DNA of 39,660 nucleotides from DASZOC01 sp035550975. Lineage in GTDB: Bacteria; Actinomycetota; CADDZG01; WHSQ01. The position numbers and the translations under genes were made by a program. The DNA lies in contig DASZOC010000027.1 in the NCBI GenBank assembly GCA_035550975.1, positions 1-39,660 on the forward strand. The letters are read 5' to 3'. The notes under the pieces were generated by a model. It did not search any database. It was not told where the DNA came from and saw only the letters and a program-made list of their open reading frames with translations. Positions 7,935 to 15,706 of this stretch are shown piece by piece (position 1 is the stretch's first letter; every line of letters starts with the position of its first letter).

Positions 7935-9584
7935 TTAGCGAGCGCCCTTGCCCTTCTTCTTCTCGCCGCAGGCTTTCTTGTCGTGGCCGTGGGCATGCCC
8001 CTCGCCCTTGCCGTTGTCCTTGTCGCCCTCACACGTCGGCGCGACACCCGGAAGGGCGACGGTGAGATCGCTCAGCACCAGCGCGGCTGGCACCCTGCTG
8101 GCGTGACCGAAGTAGATGTCAGAGACGGGCGAGATCGTGAGGAACAGCGACTGGCCCTCCGGTACCTCCACCGAAACACCGGGCAGCTCGATCGCGAAGC
8201 CTTTGCTGGTCGCCGGCAGCACCTGGCGCAGAGGCATCAGGTTGTGCTGGATCACCTTCGCATCCGCCGGGCTCGAGCCGACGGCCAGGCCGAAGAAGGC
8301 CCGGCTGTCCAGACCCGTGGAGGTCAGCTTGCCTTCGAGGGTCGGGATCCCCGTCACCGTGACCGGTCCCTCTGCAACCGGGACGTGGATGGGAGCTCCT
8401 GCCGCTGCCGTAGTGACCAGCGTCTTCGACCCCAGCAGGTTGACGTCCACCTCGCGGGCAACACCGATCTCGTCGAGCGACAGACACTTGGATCCGTCGG
8501 CCGTCGTGAGGTTGTAGCGCGCCGGGAGCAGCCCTTCCGTGCTGGTCCCCCCGAAGACCCGCCGGAAGAAGTCGATCGTGAGGTTCGTGAATCCGTCCGG
8601 CGAGCAAGCATCGGAACCGGCCGCCGTACCCGGAGGTAGCGCGTTCGGCAGTGCGTGACCGCCGTTGTACGCGACCAGGTAGCTCTGTGCGCGCGCCTCG
8701 TCGGTAACTGCGTGGTCGAAGATCTTCAATCCCTCGTTCAGGTTGAACAGGTTGTCCGACGTTCCCTGTCGCAGGAGGACGGGAACGTCGATCCGGACAC
8801 CCTTCTCCACGAACGCGACCGGGCTGTGCTCGTGGAACTCGCGGTCGAGGTTGGGGACGCCGGGCGCGGGTTGGTCGTAAAGGGTCCCGTCGGGCCACTG
8901 ACCGGTGGCGGTCCCCCACACGAACGCTTCGTGGATGTAGTTAGGAAGCATGCGGGCGCCGACCGAATAGAGGAGCACGTTCCAGGCCGTCCTCACGACC
9001 TTCTGCGGCGCGAGGCTCTCCGGGAGGTCGTACCAGGTGATCTCAGGCGCCAGCGCGTTGAACCGCGTCCGGCCGTCGTCAGCGATCTCGTCCAGCGCGG
9101 TCATCGTCTGGTACCCACCACCGTAACTGCCGCCGATCGCGCCCAGCACGGGGTCGTTCGCTATGGGAAGGCCGTACGCGTCGGCGTCGTGCAGCACCCA
9201 GTCGAGCGCAGCGACGCGGTCGATCACGTTCTTGATGTCTTCGGTCTCGAGCGTCGGGTCCTGCACGTTCGCCTTGCCGCCGCTCTCGCCGTGTCCTCGC
9301 TGGTCGATGCTGACGACGCCGAAACCCGCATCGAGCAAGGTCTTGACCGCGCCGCCGATCGTCTTCTGGCGAGATCCCGCCCAACCGTGGGAGTGGAGGA
9401 TGACCGGGACCTGCGTCGTCGCGGCCGCGGCCGGCGTGAAGATGCTGATCGCGATCTGCGTGCCGTCGTCTGCCGCCACCTTCTCGTGCGCGACCGAATG
9501 GCTGCTTTGCGCGACCGCCGCGGGAGAGGCCGTTACGACCAGCGTCACAGCGGATAGTGCTGTCAACAAGCGCTTCACGGACAA
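7935..9584 (-). CDS. Secreted alpha/beta hydrolase, S15/CocE-like
   Basis: This 549-residue exported serine hydrolase has a signal peptide at residues 1-25 (MSVKRLL, a hydrophobic core, then AVAQ). The hydrolase domain shows LHSHGWAG (oxyanion region), DQRGHGESGG, the nucleophile Ser153 in GGSYGGG, a likely acid in QGTSDNLFNL and a His in YNGGHALP. A roughly 180-residue beta-rich region follows, as in X-Pro dipeptidyl-peptidase/CocE enzymes. The tail is His/Lys-rich (KGEGHAHGHDKK). The TTG start at 9584 is preferred because AAAGGAG lies 7 nt upstream. The gene starts 16 nt after the ceramidase-like gene and is probably co-transcribed with it. The substrate is unknown. Confidence 0.82.
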   Translation of the reverse strand: MSVKRLLTALSAVTLVVTASPAAVAQSSHSVAHEKVAADDGTQIAISIFTPAAAATTQVPVILHSHGWAGSRQKTIGGAVKTLLDAGFGVVSIDQRGHGESGGKANVQDPTLETEDIKNVIDRVAALDWVLHDADAYGLPIANDPVLGAIGGSYGGGYQTMTALDEIADDGRTRFNALAPEITWYDLPESLAPQKVVRTAWNVLLYSVGARMLPNYIHEAFVWGTATGQWPDGTLYDQPAPGVPNLDREFHEHSPVAFVEKGVRIDVPVLLRQGTSDNLFNLNEGLKIFDHAVTDEARAQSYLVAYNGGHALPNALPPGTAAGSDACSPDGFTNLTIDFFRRVFGGTSTEGLLPARYNLTTADGSKCLSLDEIGVAREVDVNLLGSKTLVTTAAAGAPIHVPVAEGPVTVTGIPTLEGKLTSTGLDSRAFFGLAVGSSPADAKVIQHNLMPLRQVLPATSKGFAIELPGVSVEVPEGQSLFLTISPVSDIYFGHASRVPAALVLSDLTVALPGVAPTCEGDKDNGKGEGHAHGHDKKACGEKKKGKGAR

Positions 9585-9600
9585 GATGTTGCTCCTTTGG

Positions 9601-11607
9601 TCAGTCGCCTACGCCGTACGGGTTCAGGTGCGTGTTGTCATAGGAGCATGCAGGCTCGCTCGCCCACGGGTCGCGGCCCGCGAGCTCTGCCGCGATGCAC
9701 GTCACCCACGGGGCCATGACGCTCGAAGCCGAGACCGTCTCTTCGTAGTGGCCTTCTCCGCAGGGGTCCTTCGCCTCCAAGCCGCCCAGCGGGATCAAGC
9801 CGTCGCCGTTGTCGTCGGTCTTCGGCAGGTGCGTCAACCAGAAGTCGTATCCCGGGACGATGTAGCCGAGCTCGTCCTGACCGAGACCGAGGATGAACTG
9901 GTACGGCGCGTCGAACTGCTGCGCTATGACCGGCTCGTAGGGACGTCCCGTGTCTGCTTGAGGGCAGTCCGGCCGCCCATAGCCGCCGATCTCGAGCTCG
10001 GGGAACAGCTCACCGGGAACCGTCAGGAACAACGCGGGGCCGAAGCGCACCGCGATCATCTCGGTGCGGAACTGCTCGCCCGCGCGATGTGAATACACGC
10101 CGTCACTGTGCTCGTGTGAGTCGGAGCCCCACGACTCCGCCCCGGTGTAGCTGGGGATGTCGAACACGCCGGCGGCGTTCAGACCGCGCAACGCGGTGTT
10201 GTCTGCATCCATGTAGATCTCGCGCCGGGCCGACCACAGGTCGTGGATCCCTTCGACGGTCGCGGTCGCGAGTGCCTCCTGCGCCTTCTCGGCCACGAGA
10301 CGGCCCAACCCGTAGGTGCGCTCCCACGAAACCTCTGTGCCGTACCCGGGGATATCGACGCCCAACGGCGTCATGAGCCCACCCACGGAGCCCGAGAAGT
10401 AGATCGCGGTTCCGCCGAGGTTCTGCTCGAGCGTTTCGCGCGTCCCGTGCGGGAAGTCCGACGACACGAGCGGGTTGCCGGATGCCTGCGCCTCGGGGTG
10501 ATTCGACCAATTGACGATCGTGCCGATCGTGGAACCGTCCGGGCGCAGGAACTGAGCCGCGAGAAGGTAAGGGTCGATGACTTGCGGGGGCCGCGAGTCG
10601 CGGATGCCCATCGTGTACTCGGTGATCGCGAACTTGGCGAACGCCGGCTCGCGCTCCTCGTATGCCTCGGCGACCGCGTCGATGAGCTGCGAGCGGATGA
10701 ATGCCTGGTACGCGGGGTATTTGCCGTCTATCCCGAGGTTCTCGCCCCAGTAGCCCATCGTGTCGACGCCCTCGTGCGTGTGCGTCGAGGACACCACGAG
10801 CCGGTCGATGTCGAGGCGCGGGTAGCGCTTCGCGAGCTCGGCCGTGGCGCGCCTGACCTCGATGTTGAAGAACCCGACGACGTCGAGCGAGACCATCGCA
10901 ACCGTCTCGTCGCCCACCTCCATCACGATCGCGCGCGCCCAGGTGTGGTCGTGAATCCCCTTCGTGCAACGCGAGCCGAACCCCGCGTTCGCCCACACGC
11001 CGTCCCACTTGCCCGTCGATTGCGGGTCGCCGTAGATCGTGACGCCGTCGACCTCGAAGAGGCCGCGGCTCTCGCCGTCTCCGGCTGAGTTCCACGGGTC
11101 GTCTACGTGCGGCTCACGTGGCCCCGAGATGCTCGGTGGCGCGTTGACCTTCAGCCCCGGGTCGTAGCAATCGTCGGAATCGAGGTCCGTGTAGCGCTCG
11201 CCCCAGACCCCCGTTTGGGGGTCGGGATGGAAATACCGCGCCCACTTGTCGGGCGGCTCGCCGACCGGCGTGATCTTCGCCTTGCCGAAGCCGACGGAGG
11301 CGGATGTCGTGGGCCCGGGGTCGGGCGCACAGCGGTGATCGTTGCCCCTGCCCGCATCCCCATCGGTCGCGCAGCCGTCGCGGTTGTCGTTCGGCTTGCC
11401 GCGGTGCTCGTCGGAGCTCCCTCGTTCGTCGCAATGTCCCGAGGGGTGATACGACTCGCAGCCGTTCGACGTCTCGTGGGGGCGAGGCTGCCTATCCGAC
11501 AGCGGCTCGGTGCGGGCGGGTGCGGCCATTCCCACGGCCGCGCCCCAGAGAGCGACGAGGGAGACAACGGCCAGCGGGACACGAACGAGACGTAGGGGTG
11601 ACGGCAT
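9601..11607 (-). CDS. Secreted neutral ceramidase-like protein
   Basis: The 668-residue product resembles the neutral/alkaline non-lysosomal ceramidase N-terminal domain (amide hydrolases acting on ceramides). A signal peptide ends near residue 30. Residues 35-95 are a low-complexity linker rich in His, Asp, Gly and Asn. The enzymatic part starts with VGFGKAKITPVGEP and carries the probable zinc-binding VVSSTHTHEG and NWSNHPEA motifs. It ends without the long C-terminal beta domain of classic ceramidases. The ATG at 11607 has AAGGAGG about 10 nt upstream. The gene diverges from groES; the intervening 183 bp hold both upstream regions. Real substrates could be other N-acyl lipids. Confidence 0.8.
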   Translation of the reverse strand: MPSPLRLVRVPLAVVSLVALWGAAVGMAAPARTEPLSDRQPRPHETSNGCESYHPSGHCDERGSSDEHRGKPNDNRDGCATDGDAGRGNDHRCAPDPGPTTSASVGFGKAKITPVGEPPDKWARYFHPDPQTGVWGERYTDLDSDDCYDPGLKVNAPPSISGPREPHVDDPWNSAGDGESRGLFEVDGVTIYGDPQSTGKWDGVWANAGFGSRCTKGIHDHTWARAIVMEVGDETVAMVSLDVVGFFNIEVRRATAELAKRYPRLDIDRLVVSSTHTHEGVDTMGYWGENLGIDGKYPAYQAFIRSQLIDAVAEAYEEREPAFAKFAITEYTMGIRDSRPPQVIDPYLLAAQFLRPDGSTIGTIVNWSNHPEAQASGNPLVSSDFPHGTRETLEQNLGGTAIYFSGSVGGLMTPLGVDIPGYGTEVSWERTYGLGRLVAEKAQEALATATVEGIHDLWSARREIYMDADNTALRGLNAAGVFDIPSYTGAESWGSDSHEHSDGVYSHRAGEQFRTEMIAVRFGPALFLTVPGELFPELEIGGYGRPDCPQADTGRPYEPVIAQQFDAPYQFILGLGQDELGYIVPGYDFWLTHLPKTDDNGDGLIPLGGLEAKDPCGEGHYEETVSASSVMAPWVTCIAAELAGRDPWASEPACSYDNTHLNPYGVGD

Positions 11608-11706
11608 CGGCTACGGCCTCCTTACGGACGGGGTGCGCCCTTCTAATTAGCGCAAATCACCGCGATACCTCCCTATCCACCCGGAGAATCCGCCGCCGTG
11701 CGCCGT

Positions 11707-11735
11707 TTGACCGCCCGCTGCAACCCGCTTATCCT
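11707..11735 (+). promoter_or_regulatory. groES-groEL promoter
   Basis: A -35 TTGACC (11707-11712) and a -10 TATCCT (11730-11735) are separated by 17 nt, which is ideal spacing for a vegetative sigma factor. The -10 abuts the CIRCE operator. A start site near 11742 would leave a leader of about 50 nt before groES. Confidence 0.75.
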
Positions 11736-11761
11736 TAGCACTCAGGCACTCAGAGTGCTAA
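11735..11761 (+). promoter_or_regulatory. CIRCE operator (HrcA site)
   Basis: TTAGCACTC, nine bases, then GAGTGCTAA is an exact match to the consensus controlling inverted repeat of chaperone expression. It overlaps the -10 and the start site of the groESL promoter, so HrcA binding would block initiation until heat shock. Confidence 0.97.
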
Positions 11762-11790
11762 TCCGCAGGCAAGACCATTCAGGAGGTCAG

Positions 11791-12096
11791 ATGGCTACTG
11801 CAACGAGCACCACGATCAAGCCGCTCGAGGACCGGATCCTCGTGCGTCCCGAGGAAGGCGAGGAGACCACCGTCTCCGGGATCGTCATCCCCGACACCGC
11901 CAAGGAGAAGCCCCAGGAGGGGACGGTTCTCGCCGTAGGACCGGGGCGCCGCGGTGACACCGGCGAGCTGATCCCGATGGAGGTCAAAGAGGGCGATCGC
12001 GTCATCTACTCGAAGTACGGCGGCACCGAGATCAAGCAGGGTGGCGAGGAGCTGTTGATCCTGTCGGCCCGTGACGTGCTCGCCGTCGTCAGCTAA
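11791..12096 (+). CDS. groES: Co-chaperonin GroES
   Basis: GroES forms the seven-fold lid of the GroEL chamber. Its 101 residues and the motifs IKPLEDRILVRP, ETTVSGIVIPDTAKEKPQ (containing the mobile loop), GDRVIYSKYGGTEIK and the C-terminal LILSARDVLAVV are full-length and typical. The ATG at 11791 has AGGAGG five bases upstream; in-frame codons further upstream would run through the CIRCE promoter and are not used. The gene is first in the heat-shock operon, 26 nt before groEL. Confidence 0.97.
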   Translation: MATATSTTIKPLEDRILVRPEEGEETTVSGIVIPDTAKEKPQEGTVLAVGPGRRGDTGELIPMEVKEGDRVIYSKYGGTEIKQGGEELLILSARDVLAVVS

Positions 12097-12122
12097 CCAG
12101 TCCACCTTCTAAGGAGTTCATC

Positions 12123-13769
12123 TTGACCAAGCTAATCAAGTTCGAAGAGGACGCGCGGCGCGGCCTCGAGGCAGGAGTCAATCGCCTCGCCAACGCCGTA
12201 CGCGTCACGATCGGCCCCAAGGGCCGCAACGTCGTCCTCGACAAGAAGTGGGGCGCGCCGACCATCACCAACGACGGCGTGACTATCGCCAAAGAGATCG
12301 AGCTGGAAGACCCGTGGGAGAACATGGGCGCGCAGCTCGTGAAGGAAGTCGCGAGCAAGACCAACGACGTCGCCGGTGACGGAACCACCACCGCGACCGT
12401 GCTCGCCCAGGCGATGGTTCACTCCGGTCTGCAGCACGTCGCCGCAGGGGCGAACCCGATGGCGCTGAAGCGCGGCATCGAGAAGGCAGTGTCGGCCGCG
12501 ATCGACTCGATCAAGTCGCAGTCGCGTGACGTCGAGGGCCGTGACCAGATCGCGCACGTCGCGGCGATCTCCGCGAACAACGACCCCGAGATCGGCGAGA
12601 TGGTCGCGGAGGCGATGGACAAGGTGGGCAAGGACGGCGTCATCACGGTCGAGGAGTCGAACACCTTCGGGATGGAGCTCGAGCTCGTCGAGGGGATGCA
12701 GTTCGACAAGGGCTACATCTCGCCGTACTTCGTCACCGACCAGGACCGCATGGAGACCGTGCTCGAGGACCCTTACATCCTCATCGCGCAGCAGAAGATC
12801 TCTACCGTGCGCGACCTGCTGCCCGTGCTGGAGAAGGTCATGCAGGCAGGCAAGCCGGTCGTGATCATCGCCGAGGACGTCGAGGGCGAAGCTCTCGCGA
12901 CGCTGGTGGTGAACAAGATCCGCGGCACGTTCACCTCGGTCGCAGTCAAGGCTCCCGGGTTCGGTGACCGTCGCAAGGCGATGCTGCAGGACATCGCGAT
13001 CCTGACCGGCGGCCAGGTCATCTCCGAGGAGGTCGGGCTCAAGCTCGAGTCCGTCGGCCTCGACATGCTCGGCAAGGCGCGCAAGGTGGTCGTCAGCAAG
13101 GACGACACGACGGTCGTTGAAGGTGCCGGTGACGCGAGCGAGATCAAGGGCCGCATCGACCAGATCCGCGCCGAGATCGAGCGCACCGACTCCGACTGGG
13201 ACCGCGAGAAGTTGCAGGAACGTCTGGCGAAGCTCGCCGGCGGTGTTGCGGTCCTCAAGGTCGGCGCCGCGACCGAGGTCGAGCTCAAAGAGAAGAAGCA
13301 CCGCATCGAGGACTCGGTCTCCGCGACGCGTGCAGCGGTCGAAGAAGGGATCGTCCCGGGCGGAGGCACCACGCTCGTCCGCGCTCGTGAGGCCGTAGAG
13401 GCTCTCGACCTCGACGGAGACGAGCTCGCCGGCGCCCGCACCGTTGCGACCGCTCTGGACGCTCCGCTCCGGTGGATCGCTCAGAACGCGGGGCACGAGG
13501 GTGGCGTGGTCATCGACCGCGTGCGCAACGAGAAGCCGGGCCACGGTCTGAATGCCGCGACGGGCGAGTACGTCGACCTGTTGAAGGACGGGATCGTCGA
13601 CCCGACGCGCGTCACGCGCTCGGCGCTGGAGAACGCGGCGTCGATCGCGGCGCTCCTGCTGACGACGGAAGCGACCGTGGTGGACAAGCCCGAGGAAGAC
13701 GACGCGATGGCCGGTGCCGGTCACGACCACGGGATGGGCGGCATGGGCGGCATGGGCGGCATGATGTAG
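12123..13769 (+). CDS. groEL: Chaperonin GroEL
   Basis: This 60-kDa chaperonin of 548 residues folds cytosolic proteins with GroES. TIGPKGRNVVLDKKWGAP, the ATPase motif VAGDGTTTATVLA and the C-terminal Gly/Met tail are present. The tail reads AGAGHDHG followed by GGM repeats, so it combines a few histidines with the ordinary GGM ending. The start is an unusual TTG at 12123, supported by AAGGAG seven bases upstream and by the expected N-terminus TKLIKFEEDAR. A very long open frame on the opposite strand (about 12132-13880) is a codon-bias shadow. Confidence 0.97.
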   Translation: MTKLIKFEEDARRGLEAGVNRLANAVRVTIGPKGRNVVLDKKWGAPTITNDGVTIAKEIELEDPWENMGAQLVKEVASKTNDVAGDGTTTATVLAQAMVHSGLQHVAAGANPMALKRGIEKAVSAAIDSIKSQSRDVEGRDQIAHVAAISANNDPEIGEMVAEAMDKVGKDGVITVEESNTFGMELELVEGMQFDKGYISPYFVTDQDRMETVLEDPYILIAQQKISTVRDLLPVLEKVMQAGKPVVIIAEDVEGEALATLVVNKIRGTFTSVAVKAPGFGDRRKAMLQDIAILTGGQVISEEVGLKLESVGLDMLGKARKVVVSKDDTTVVEGAGDASEIKGRIDQIRAEIERTDSDWDREKLQERLAKLAGGVAVLKVGAATEVELKEKKHRIEDSVSATRAAVEEGIVPGGGTTLVRAREAVEALDLDGDELAGARTVATALDAPLRWIAQNAGHEGGVVIDRVRNEKPGHGLNAATGEYVDLLKDGIVDPTRVTRSALENAASIAALLLTTEATVVDKPEEDDAMAGAGHDHGMGGMGGMGGMM

Positions 13770-13794
13770 GCAACGAGGTAGGAGATCTGGGACA

Positions 13795-13827
13795 GGGCCC
13801 CGGTTCGTCCGGGGCCCTTTCTCGTTT
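13795..13827 (+). terminator. Intrinsic terminator after groEL
   Basis: A 9-bp perfect stem, GGGCCCCGG/CCGGGGCCC, closes a TTCGT loop and is followed by a T-rich tract (TTTCTCGTTT). It lies 26 nt after the groEL stop and would end the heat-shock transcript. Confidence 0.93.
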
Positions 13828-13965
13828 GCGCCCAACAGTTCGCGGCTCCGGGTGCCGATGTAGTTAGTAAGGGTTTCCACCGAAATCCATCAGGATGCAT
13901 GTTCCGGGAGCGCCTCCGGAGAAGAGAGCTCCCATGAAGAAGCACCAGGCCACCGGGGCGTCCGC

Positions 13966-15003
13966 GTGTACGCCCTCGTTCTCGCCGCCACGCTCGTAGC
14001 GGCCCTTTCCGTCGGGATCTCATCCTCGGCGATGGCTCAGACGTCGCTCAGCCAGTGCAACGGCACCGACAACGTCGGAGGCCAGGCCGTCGAATGTCAT
14101 TACACCGTTACGAACAACCTCGATGGAAGCGACCGAAGTTCCAGCACGACGATCACCGAGTGTCATGGTGCGGCGAACGACCCGGCAACGTTGGTGTGTA
14201 CTCCGTCGTCGTCCACGTCGACAGAGCTTGTCACCGTGGTCGATCAATGCAACGGCTCCGGGAACGGCGGTGGCGGAACGGTCACCTGCACCGTGCACGT
14301 CGTCAACAACATCACTGCGAACGTGGCTACGACATCGGCGACCGTCAATCAGTGCAACGCGTCCGGCACGGGTGGCGGCACGGCACCGACCGTTCTCTGC
14401 GACCCCTTCCCGGCCACCACGACGAGTGCAGACGTGACGCAGTGCAACGAGTCCGGCAACGGCGGCGGCGGCACGCAGCGGGTCCAGTGCACCGTCGACC
14501 CCGACTCCACGACTACGGCTGTGCTCGATGTGACGATCAATCAGTGCAACGGCTCCGGTAACGGCGGCGGCGCCACCGTTACATGCCGCAGCGGGATCAC
14601 CAACAACATCAGGCAGGTCCAACCTTCACCCGAGCCCTCGGTTACCGCTGCACCTCCCGTGAACACGCCGGCCCCCTCCGCGACCCCTGCACCTCCGGCT
14701 CCCACCACTGCGCCGATCGTTCCTCCGGTAGTCCCGGTGGGCGGTCCGGATAGCGGCGGCGAGGGCGGTCCGGATAGCGGCGGCGAGGGCACGCCGGATG
14801 CAGGTTCCGACACGGGTGTGACGAGTCGCTCCGACGACGCAACCACGGGCCAGGTCGTCAAGGTTCCCGCCGGTGGCGTCGGTGCGGGTGGCGGGGCGAC
14901 GACGGGGATCGAGAACCTCGGCCTGATGCTGCTCGGCCTCATGCTCATGGCTGCCGCGTCGACGGGGATGATCGTGCGCCGCCGGATCGTCGCGAGGATC
15001 TAG
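13966..15003 (+). CDS. Surface protein with paired-cysteine repeats and C-terminal membrane anchor
   Basis: I do not recognise a named family. The frame encodes a signal-peptide core (YALVLAATLVAALSVG, cut after AMA), then six units of the type QCNGSGNGGGxxVxC. Twelve cysteines (31, 44, 66, 78, 95, 108, 130, 145, 160, 175, 194, 207, counted from the GTG) form six close pairs. A Pro/Thr/Ala linker (about 215-255), Gly/Asp/Glu repeats, and a C-terminal hydrophobic segment followed by RRR complete a wall-anchored architecture. GTG 13966 has no good ribosome site; a better-looking ATG at 13934 (MKKHQATG) is out of frame by one base. A class F sortase gene follows 19 nt later, suggesting the product is its substrate. 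Confidence 0.7.
   Translation: MYALVLAATLVAALSVGISSSAMAQTSLSQCNGTDNVGGQAVECHYTVTNNLDGSDRSSSTTITECHGAANDPATLVCTPSSSTSTELVTVVDQCNGSGNGGGGTVTCTVHVVNNITANVATTSATVNQCNASGTGGGTAPTVLCDPFPATTTSADVTQCNESGNGGGGTQRVQCTVDPDSTTTAVLDVTINQCNGSGNGGGATVTCRSGITNNIRQVQPSPEPSVTAAPPVNTPAPSATPAPPAPTTAPIVPPVVPVGGPDSGGEGGPDSGGEGTPDAGSDTGVTSRSDDATTGQVVKVPAGGVGAGGGATTGIENLGLMLLGLMLMAAASTGMIVRRRIVARI
14740..14787 (+). repeat. Two tandem copies of a 24-nt repeat
   Basis: Two exact 24-base copies (14740-14763 and 14764-14787), each encoding GGPDSGGE, lie in the Gly/Asp-rich stalk of the surface protein. Copy number could vary between strains by slippage. Confidence 0.9.
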
Positions 15004-15022
15004 GACCTCCGTCCTCTCAGCT

Positions 15023-15706
15023 ATGAGAACAAGCAGCCGGCGCGGGCGCCGCGGGGGCCGGATGATCGTTCCGCTCCTCGTGGGGATGCTCGTCGCCGGC
15101 GCGAGCTTCATCGGCATCGCCCTCGCCTCTCAACGAGGCGTCGTCACTCCGCCACGCGGGGGGCCGGACGAGATCGCGCCGGCACCGGAGGGCGTGCGGG
15201 ACGAGGTGTCGCCCGTCCAGCGACCCGACGTCGTGCCGTTCAGGTCCCTGCCGGCTCCTGATCCCGTAGCGCTCGACATCGACGCTATCGACGTGCATTC
15301 GGACCTGCATCACGTAGGACTCGATGCCGCCGGTGCGATCGACACACCGTCGGGAGCTCTCTACGACCAAGCCGCCTGGTACAAGCACTCGCCGGCCCCC
15401 GGGTCCGTCGGTCCCGCGATCATCCTGGGTCACGTTGACTCGGCAGCCGACGGACCGTCGGTCTTCTTTCGACTGGGCGAGCTTGCACGCGGGGACCGGA
15501 TCTCCGTCACGGGCGCCGATGGATCCGTAGCGTCGTTCGTAGTCGATGCCGTGAAGAGTTACGCGAAGGACGATTTCCCGACGAAGCTCGTGTACGGCGA
15601 CCTGGACCACGCGGGTTTGCGGCTCGTCACCTGTGGTGGTGAGTTCGACGAGGTAGCGGGGCACTACCGCGACAACATCGTCGTCTTCGCGAGCCTGACG
15701 TCCTAG
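15023..15706 (+). CDS. Class F sortase
   Basis: This is a membrane-bound cysteine transpeptidase that cuts a sorting signal and links the protein to the cell envelope. The 227 residues comprise a basic N-terminus, one membrane segment (residues 14-35), a Pro-rich spacer and the sortase barrel. The catalytic residues are His137 (ILGHVDS), Cys204 (LVTCGGEFD) and Arg216 (HYRDNIVVF); TCGG-[EK]-FD is typical of class F. The ATG at 15023 follows a small inverted repeat (AGGAC/GTCCT, 15002-15015) and lacks a clear ribosome site. A later ATG at 15062 would drop the basic leader. It probably acts on the cysteine-repeat protein encoded upstream. The stop shares the four bases CTAG with the convergent glycosyltransferase stop. 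Confidence 0.9.
   Translation: MRTSSRRGRRGGRMIVPLLVGMLVAGASFIGIALASQRGVVTPPRGGPDEIAPAPEGVRDEVSPVQRPDVVPFRSLPAPDPVALDIDAIDVHSDLHHVGLDAAGAIDTPSGALYDQAAWYKHSPAPGSVGPAIILGHVDSAADGPSVFFRLGELARGDRISVTGADGSVASFVVDAVKSYAKDDFPTKLVYGDLDHAGLRLVTCGGEFDEVAGHYRDNIVVFASLTS

Noticed and set aside
12132..13880. 582-codon open frame opposite groEL
   Set aside because: It mirrors the codon structure of groEL in GC-rich DNA, has no ribosome site or recognisable domain, and groEL is beyond doubt. Similar antisense frames opposite alr, sat, cysC and the prenyltransferase were rejected for the same reason.
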